Source: Mesorhizobium sp. 1M-11
GTDB lineage: Bacteria; Pseudomonadota; Alphaproteobacteria; Rhizobiales; Rhizobiaceae
NCBI RefSeq assembly: GCF_001303895.1
Contig: NZ_LJSD01000029.1
Location: 1-64,000 of the forward strand
Direction of reading: 5' to 3'
Length of the DNA stretch: 64,000 nucleotides
Both the position numbers and the translations under genes were made by a program. Shown in pieces: positions 58,859 through 64,000 of this stretch. The stretch's first letter is position 1, and every line of letters starts with the position of its first letter. The notes beneath the pieces were generated by a model. That model saw only the letters and a list, made by a program, of their open reading frames with translations, did not search any database and was not told the DNA's origin.

Positions 58859-59500
58859 ATGCCGTGCACACTCCGCGTCCGATGGACTCTCATTGCAAAC
58901 CGTTTTCCCCGCCCCTGGCGCGCCTGTCCGCGTTGCGGCACGCAGCGCGCCTTCGAATGCAGCGACAAGGTCCGCCTCAACGCCAATGGCCGGCGACTCG
59001 ATGCCTGGCTCGTCTACAAATGCGTTTCTTGCGACGACACCTGGAACCACACACTGTTCGAGCGCCGCAACGCCCGCGACCTCGATCCGGACATGCTTTC
59101 GGGCCTGGAAGCCAACGATCCGGTGCTGGTCAGCCGTTTCGCCTTCGATGTCGCAGCCTTGCGCCGGGTCGCGCATCGCGTTGAGGAATTCGCAGGAAGC
59201 GTCGCGCGCAAAGAAGTATTGGGAGACAGGCCAGACAGGCCGAAACGACTGGAAATCTTTCTCAGTCTGCCAAGCCCGGTTTCCATCCGACTTGATCGTC
59301 TCCTGTCGATGGAGCTCGGCCTGTCGCGAGCCCGGATCGCGACGATAGTCAGGCACGATCATCCTAAAACGAATATCAAGCTCAACAGGTTGGCGATCGA
59401 TGGCAGCAGAATCGGCATCGATCTGTCACAGGAATGCAGCGAAACGATCCTGTTGAACGCTATACGAGACCGAGCTGGCTTGCGTGGAGAAAGGCTATGA
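58859..59500 (+). CDS. DUF1062 domain-containing protein
   Basis: Protein of 213 residues. The N-terminal third is a zinc-ribbon-like DUF1062 domain: CPRCGTQRAFECSDKVRLNANGRRLDAWLVYKCVSCDDTWNHTLFERR, with two CxxC pairs that can bind one zinc. The C-terminal half (RLDRLLSMELGLSRARIATIV, then KLNRLAIDGSRIGIDL) resembles an S4-like or small RNA-binding helix pair. GGAAGG precedes the ATG. It overlaps the 3' end of the convergent gene at 59460 by 41 bases. Function unknown. Confidence 0.85.
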   Translation: MPCTLRVRWTLIANRFPRPWRACPRCGTQRAFECSDKVRLNANGRRLDAWLVYKCVSCDDTWNHTLFERRNARDLDPDMLSGLEANDPVLVSRFAFDVAALRRVAHRVEEFAGSVARKEVLGDRPDRPKRLEIFLSLPSPVSIRLDRLLSMELGLSRARIATIVRHDHPKTNIKLNRLAIDGSRIGIDLSQECSETILLNAIRDRAGLRGERL

Positions 59501-59867
59501 GAGCCAGCACAACGACCATCGTTCCGGAAAACCAAAGCTGGCTGCGTGCGAATGCGGGAGACGGTCCTGGCGGCACTCCGAAAAAGAAGATCAGAAGCAT
59601 CCCACTTATGCCTTCAAGAATCCGACGGCGTGGCGCTCTCGGCGTGCCCTCTTCTTCCACCGCTGCAAGCAATGCCCGGGCCGCTTCGAGATCTTGCTCA
59701 AAAACCCAGACAGGTACCCCACCATGCATCGTCATCCAGTGAGGCGCCACCGACACGACCTCAAGCGGCGAAAGCGCATAGACACCGTAGGCATCAAGCT
59801 TGGATAAGCAAATCCGTGCCTCGATGATGCTGAAATATGTCGTCAGCAAACTAAGTCTGGCGCTCAT
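59460..59867 (-). CDS. DUF2007-like protein with C-terminal membrane helices
   Basis: Protein of 135 residues. The first 70 resemble the DUF2007 module (putative signal-transducing, ferredoxin-like): FSIIEARICLSKLDAYGVYAL and VPVWVFEQDLEAARALLAAVEEE. Then a linker and two hydrophobic helices follow (GISGMLLIFFFGVPPG and WFSGTMVVVLALIAFLHA), so it is probably a small membrane protein with a cytosolic domain. The last 41 bases are shared with the DUF1062 gene on the other strand. Codon use is less GC-rich than in neighbours. Function unknown. Confidence 0.65.
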   Translation of the reverse strand: MSARLSLLTTYFSIIEARICLSKLDAYGVYALSPLEVVSVAPHWMTMHGGVPVWVFEQDLEAARALLAAVEEEGTPRAPRRRILEGISGMLLIFFFGVPPGPSPAFARSQLWFSGTMVVVLALIAFLHASQLGLV

Positions 59868-60021
59868 AACAGTCCCCCCAGCAAGTATCTACTACTGTGG
59901 GATGGACAAAGCCCGAATTCAACGCCTCGGACACACAGCTTCCGAAGCACCAACAATTCAGGACTTCGTGCGGCAGGAGATAGCTTCAGCCAAGACATTC
60001 CGCAGCGGCTGAATTTGCAAG

Positions 60022-60047
60022 AAAGGGCGGGGAAATCCCCGCCCTTT
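60022..60047 (-). terminator. Hairpin terminator after typA
   Basis: AAAGGGCGGGGA and its complement form a 12-bp perfect stem, directly after the typA stop on the minus strand. The following stretch (CTTGCAAATT) is only moderately T-rich. Confidence 0.7.
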
Positions 60048-60053
60048 AAATCA

Positions 60054-61877
60054 TCAGGCCGCGCTGACCTTCGACTTCTCGAAGCGCTTGCGCTCGTTCG
60101 GGTCGAGATAGAGCTTGCGCAGGCGGATCGTCTTCGGCGTCACCTCGACCAGTTCGTCGTCCTGGATCCAGGCCAGAGCGCGTTCCAGCGTCATGCGGAT
60201 CGGCGGGGTGAGCTTGACCGCCTCATCCTTGCCGGCGGCGCGGATGTTGGTGAGCTTCTTGCCCTTCAGCACGTTCACTTCGAGGTCGTTGTCGCGGCTA
60301 TGGATACCGATGATCATGCCCTGGTAGACCTTGACGCCGGCGTCGATGACCATCGGACCGCGGTCTTCGAGGTTCCACATTGCATAGGCAACGGATTCGC
60401 CCTGCTCGTTGGAGATGAGCACGCCGTTGGTGCGGCCGGGCAGCTCGCCCTTGTAGCCCTGGTAGGAGTGGAACAGGCGGTTCATGACCGCGGTGCCGCG
60501 CGTGTCGGTCAACAGTTCCGACTGGTAGCCGATCAGGCCGCGCGTCGGCGCGTGGAACACCAGGCGCTGGCGGTTGCCACCCGAGGGACGCAGCTCGACC
60601 ATCTCGGCCTTGCGCTCCGACATCTTCTGCACGACGACGCCGGCGTGCTCTTCATCGACGTCGATCACGACTTCTTCGATCGGCTCGAGCAGCTGGCCGC
60701 TCTCGTCCTTCTGCATGACGACGCGCGGACGCGAGACGGCGAGCTCGAAACCTTCGCGACGCATCGTCTCGATCAGCACGGCGAGCTGAAGTTCGCCGCG
60801 GCCCGATACGAAGAACGAATCCTTGTCGGCCGATTCTTCGATCCTGAGCGCGACGTTGCCTTCGGCCTCCTTCATCAGGCGGTCGCGGATGACGCGGCTG
60901 GTGACCTTGTCGCCTTCGGTGCCGGCCAGCGGCGAATCGTTGACGATGAAGGACATGGTGACGGTCGGCGGATCGATCGGCTGCGCATGCAGCGGCTCGG
61001 TGACGGCCGGGTCGCAGAACGTGTCGGCGACAGTACCCTTCGAGAGACCCGCGATGGCGACGATGTCGCCAGCCTGGGCTTCTTCGATCGGCTGGCGTTC
61101 GAGACCACGAAACGCCAGGATCTTCGACACGCGGCCGTTCTCCAGCAGCGAGCCGTCATGGTGCAGAACCTTGACTGCCTGGTTCGGCTTCAACGTGCCG
61201 GAATGGATACGGCCGGTGATGATGCGCCCAAGAAAAGGATTGGCTTCCAGGATGGTGCCGATCATGCGGAACGGGCCCGGGTGAACCGTCGGCTCCGGAA
61301 CATGCTTCAGCACCAGATCGAACAGCGGCGCCAGGCCCTGGTCCTTCGGACCTTCCGGATTCTCGGAAACCCAGCCGTCGCGGCCCGAACCGTACAGGAT
61401 CGGGAAATCGAGCTGTTCGTCGGTGGCATCGAGTGCAGCGAACAGATCGAACACTTCGTTGATGACTTCCTGGTGGCGGCCGTCGGGACGGTCGATCTTG
61501 TTGATCACCACGATCGGCTTCAAGCCGACCTTCAGTGCCTTGCCGACCACGAACTTGGTCTGCGGCATCGGGCCTTCGGCGGCATCGACCAGAACGATCG
61601 CGCTGTCGACCATCGAAAGGATGCGCTCGACTTCACCGCCGAAGTCGGCGTGGCCGGGGGTGTCGACGATGTTGATGCGGGTATCCTTCCAGTCGACCGA
61701 AGTCGCCTTGGCCAGGATAGTGATGCCACGTTCCTTTTCGAGGTCGTTCGAATCCATCGCGCGTTCGGCGACGCGCTGGTTCTCGCGGAACGAGCCGGAC
61801 TGCTTGAGGAGTTGGTCGACCAGCGTGGTCTTGCCATGGTCGACGTGCGCGATGATCGCGATATTGCGGATGTTCAT
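60054..61877 (-). CDS. typA: Ribosome-associated GTPase TypA/BipA
   Basis: Translational GTPase of 607 residues that binds the 70S ribosome and supports assembly and stress or cold growth. The G1 motif is AHVDHGKTTL (residues 8-17), then SNDLEKERGITI (switch I), DTPGHADFGG (G3) and NKIDRPDGR (G4). The EF-G-like domains III and V and the TypA-specific C-terminal domain (TPKTIRLRKLYLDPNERKRFEKSK) follow. The ATG at 61877 starts the family's MNIRNIAIIAH; a longer frame to 61907 adds only ten unrelated residues. Isolated gene with its own terminator. Confidence 0.96.
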   Translation of the reverse strand: MNIRNIAIIAHVDHGKTTLVDQLLKQSGSFRENQRVAERAMDSNDLEKERGITILAKATSVDWKDTRINIVDTPGHADFGGEVERILSMVDSAIVLVDAAEGPMPQTKFVVGKALKVGLKPIVVINKIDRPDGRHQEVINEVFDLFAALDATDEQLDFPILYGSGRDGWVSENPEGPKDQGLAPLFDLVLKHVPEPTVHPGPFRMIGTILEANPFLGRIITGRIHSGTLKPNQAVKVLHHDGSLLENGRVSKILAFRGLERQPIEEAQAGDIVAIAGLSKGTVADTFCDPAVTEPLHAQPIDPPTVTMSFIVNDSPLAGTEGDKVTSRVIRDRLMKEAEGNVALRIEESADKDSFFVSGRGELQLAVLIETMRREGFELAVSRPRVVMQKDESGQLLEPIEEVVIDVDEEHAGVVVQKMSERKAEMVELRPSGGNRQRLVFHAPTRGLIGYQSELLTDTRGTAVMNRLFHSYQGYKGELPGRTNGVLISNEQGESVAYAMWNLEDRGPMVIDAGVKVYQGMIIGIHSRDNDLEVNVLKGKKLTNIRAAGKDEAVKLTPPIRMTLERALAWIQDDELVEVTPKTIRLRKLYLDPNERKRFEKSKVSAA

Positions 61878-62089
61878 GCTGGGTCTCGGAGGTTGTTCAG
61901 GCAGCACGCCCGGATAGTCAAATCGAGACGCCGCCTTTTTCAGTTGCGCGGCTCATACAGGGTTTTTCGCATTTGCGAAAGGGGGCGGCGTTGCGGCAGT
62001 TGGCTGGTCACCTTTTGTTAAGTGGCAGGAGCGTAGAATTTCATTAACCAAGCGCGGAACCTTTTCCGCTGTGGAGCATTCGGGCGTCC

Positions 62090-62365
62090 ATGATACGCAG
62101 TCTGAACCGGTTCGTGATGATCTTCCTGTCGGCGACGCTGGCCGCCTTGCTTGCGCTGGGCGGTGCCTGGTCGGCCGCAACGCCCGCCGACAAGCCGATG
62201 GCCGTGGTTTCCACGCAGGCGGAGAAGCTGTTTCCCGATGCTCCGGACGGCGTCGACCCGATCGTTACCGGTCCTGTGAGCGCCGCCTTCAAGCAGCGCC
62301 AGGCGGATGCCGGCTGCGACAAGGCAGCCTGGCCGAACGTGCCCGCCGCCTGCTTCGAGCATTAA
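62090..62365 (+). CDS. Small exported protein of unknown function
   Basis: Protein of 91 residues. A signal peptide (FVMIFLSATLAALLALGGAWSAA) is followed by an acidic, Pro-rich mature part that ends GCDKAAWPNVPAACFEH, with two cysteines that could form a disulfide. Similar small exported proteins with a C...W..VP..C end are, to my memory, common in rhizobia, but none has a known job. No good ribosome-binding site is seen. It lies between typA (divergent) and phoD (convergent). Confidence 0.7.
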   Translation: MIRSLNRFVMIFLSATLAALLALGGAWSAATPADKPMAVVSTQAEKLFPDAPDGVDPIVTGPVSAAFKQRQADAGCDKAAWPNVPAACFEH

Positions 62366-62375
62366 GCCCCTCACC

Positions 62376-62428
62376 TAACGCGTGTCGTTATCGCAAAACC
62401 GTCGCGCACTTTTGCGCGACATGCGTTA
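62376..62428. repeat. Palindromic REP-like element at the phoD end
   Basis: TAACGCGTGTCGTTATCGCAA at the left and GCGCGACATGCGTTA at the right are near-complementary ends of a 53-bp element with an inner CGCAAAA/TTTTGCG pair. The layout (CGCATGTCG...CGACATGCG) is one I know from rhizobial intergenic repeats. It covers the last codon position of the phoD gene. Confidence 0.65.
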
Positions 62429-64000
62429 CGCCGCCCGCACCGGATCGAGCGTCGTCTTGTAGAGCTCATTGTCGTCGCGATCCATCAGCCGGACCGTCAA
62501 TTGCCCGGTGTTGCCGTCGATATCGACGAGACCGAAGAATTGCAGGCCAACCGAAGGCGCCAGGTTCTGGCCTTGCTCGGCGCTGGGCGCCTTGATGAAC
62601 TTCACTTCAGGGCCAAAGGTCATGTCGAGGTCGTTCGGGCCGAAGGTGCCGGAATGGATCGGTCCGGAAATGAACTCCCAGAACGGCTCGAAATCCTGGA
62701 ACTGGGCGCGATCCGGGCTGTAGTGGTGGGCGGCGGTATAATGCACATCCGCCGTCAACCACACCGTATTGGTGATTCCGGCATTCTTGATGAAGCGCAG
62801 CAGATCGGCGAATTCCAGTTCGCGCCCCTTGGCTGGGCCGTTGTCGCCATTGGCGACCGCCTCCGAGCCTCGTCTGTTGGCGCCATCGTCCCATACCACC
62901 AGCCCGATCGGCATGTCCGCGGCGATCACCTTCCAGGTCGCCTTTGAATTGGCGAGCTCGCGCTTCAGCCAGCGGGTCTGCTGTTCGCCCAGCATGCGGG
63001 AGTCCGCATTGAGCTCGGACTGCAGGTTCGGGCCATTGGCGCCGCGATAGGAACGCATGTCCAGGAAGAAGACATCGACCAGCGGACCATAGGCGATCTT
63101 GCGATAGACCCGGCCGGGTTCGGCCGGCGTGAAGCGGATCGGCGTCATCTCATGGAAAGCACGGCCGGCCCGTGCCGCCAGCACGGCGATCGATTTTTCC
63201 TTGTAACGGTCGTCGGAGGTCAGGTCCTTCGAACTCGACCAGTTGTTGACCACCTCATGATCATCCCACTGGAAGAAGGTCGGCAGGGCCGCGTTCATCG
63301 CCAGCAGGTTCTTGTCGAGCAGATTGTATTTCCACTGGCCGCGATATTCGTCGAGCGTCTCGGCAACCTTGCGCTTCTCGTCGATGAGCACGACGTTCTT
63401 CCACTTGCTGCCGTCCTTGAGATCGACCTCATCCTTCATGGCGCCGTCTGCGTAGATCGTGTCGCCCGAATGCAGGAAGAAGTCGGGAGTGTGCCTGGCG
63501 ATGGTCGCGTAAGTCTTCATGCCGACCTCGTCGATGCCCCAGCCCTGGCCGGCGGTATCGCCCGACCATGCGAAGCGTACGGAACGGCGCGAGGTCGGCG
63601 CGGTGCGGAAACGGCCGACGATCGGCTCGGACACGGCATTGACGTCGTTCAGGTCGGCGAGCGTCATGCGGTAGAAGATGTCCTGATCGGACGCCAGATC
63701 GGTGAGCAGGCGCTTCGCCGCGTAGTCGCTGTCGGGCAGCGCGTTCAGCGGCGCCAGACGTTCGGCATTGGCGAAATTTTCCGTGGTCGCCACCTCGAAC
63801 TGCACGCGCGACGGCCTGTCGGCACGTGTCCAGATCATGCCCGACACCGCGTCGATGTCCCCCGACTGGACGCCATGCGTGAACACCGGGCGCGTGTTCG
63901 CACGCGAATAGTAGGGCATGGCCAGACCGGACAGCCCGACCAGGCTAGCCGCCCCTGTCGAAGCGAGGAAGACACGGCGGCTGATGCTGACTGGCTTGCT
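62426..64000 (-). CDS. phoD: Alkaline phosphatase D family protein (5' end outside window)
   Basis: Minus-strand gene open through base 64000, with at least 524 residues visible and the extreme N-terminus missing. Near the edge stands a Tat export signal (SISRRVFLASTGAASLVGLSG), so the enzyme is folded before export. The PhoD pattern follows: FTHGVQSGDIDAVSGMIWTRA, RFAWSGDTAGQGWG, FFLHSGDTIYADG, FFQWDDHEVVNNWSS, IAADMPIGLVVWDD and LTADVHYTAAHHYSPD, with the Asp/His metal ligands in place. Such enzymes are Ca/Fe-dependent phosphodiesterases or phosphomonoesterases induced by phosphate starvation. The ATG at 63919 is internal. Confidence 0.92.
   Translation of the reverse strand, partial: SKPVSISRRVFLASTGAASLVGLSGLAMPYYSRANTRPVFTHGVQSGDIDAVSGMIWTRADRPSRVQFEVATTENFANAERLAPLNALPDSDYAAKRLLTDLASDQDIFYRMTLADLNDVNAVSEPIVGRFRTAPTSRRSVRFAWSGDTAGQGWGIDEVGMKTYATIARHTPDFFLHSGDTIYADGAMKDEVDLKDGSKWKNVVLIDEKRKVAETLDEYRGQWKYNLLDKNLLAMNAALPTFFQWDDHEVVNNWSSSKDLTSDDRYKEKSIAVLAARAGRAFHEMTPIRFTPAEPGRVYRKIAYGPLVDVFFLDMRSYRGANGPNLQSELNADSRMLGEQQTRWLKRELANSKATWKVIAADMPIGLVVWDDGANRRGSEAVANGDNGPAKGRELEFADLLRFIKNAGITNTVWLTADVHYTAAHHYSPDRAQFQDFEPFWEFISGPIHSGTFGPNDLDMTFGPEVKFIKAPSAEQGQNLAPSVGLQFFGLVDIDGNTGQLTVRLMDRDDNELYKTTLDPVRAA

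Noticed and set aside
59902..60012. Plus-strand ORF of 36 codons before the typA terminator
   Set aside because: No ribosome-binding site, no recognisable family and no promoter. It cannot be separated from chance.
60015..62021. 668-codon plus-strand frame over typA
   Set aside because: Antisense shadow of typA, Asp/His/Arg-rich, with no start signal.

Overview
The window is a GC-rich chromosomal segment of an alphaproteobacterium of the order Hyphomicrobiales, most like the Mesorhizobium/Phyllobacteriaceae group. This rests on the five-gene F1 cluster atpHAGDC with a Brucella/Mesorhizobium-type Ala/Lys-rich AtpD N-terminus, the htpX-rsmB-heparinase-purH series, a very long NAD-glutamate dehydrogenase, DUF1674 and Usg proteins, and four copies of a RIME-like intergenic repeat. 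No rRNA, tRNA, CRISPR array, transposase or prophage was seen. The window cuts a gene at each end: a fumarylacetoacetate-hydrolase-family gene on the left and a Tat-exported PhoD phosphatase on the right. The species is an inference.

Left part (1-24.8 kb). An SDR/FAH pair resembles the end of a non-phosphorylating deoxy-sugar-acid pathway. Then come an exported metallo-hydrolase and the F1 ATP synthase operon. About 5.6 kb of small accessory genes follows (NAD-epimerase-cupin-MarR; DoxX; GST-ArsR-SRPBCC; methyltransferase; GNAT), with striking operator-like palindromes. Housekeeping resumes with priA, the transaldolase-like aldolase, an Lrp/EamA pair, an OLD/RecF-like ATPase, lptE-leuS, yggS and a LivK-type binding protein.

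Middle (24.9-44.5 kb). A GntR regulator, a TRAP transporter and an L-idonate-5-dehydrogenase-like enzyme form one minus-strand locus for a sugar acid, with a perfect 17-bp-arm operator in front and a RIME repeat inside. Next are usg, acs, an amphi-Trp protein and a LysR/DUF4865 pair. A candidate structured RNA carries a 23-codon ORF behind a near-perfect anti-16S Shine-Dalgarno. It is followed by an AT-richer TadG/vWA gene and the conserved DUF1674-htpX-rsmB-heparinase-(DUF2239/GIY-YIG)-purH block.

Right part (44.5-64 kb). This holds an MFS transporter, a transglutaminase-like/AraC-GyrI pair, a LysE exporter/dehydrogenase operon with a divergent LysR gene, the giant NAD-glutamate dehydrogenase, an AhpD-like protein, a second LysE exporter, DUF1062 and DUF2007-like genes, typA, a small exported protein and phoD. 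The most unusual gene is at 55970-57805: a signal-peptide-bearing member of the histidine/phenylalanine ammonia-lyase fold. Its Ala-Ser-Gly cofactor triad is replaced and shortened, and a second catalytic position is changed, so it cannot make the MIO group in the usual way. The other candidate for a new system is the super-Shine-Dalgarno RNA at 35.0-35.2 kb.
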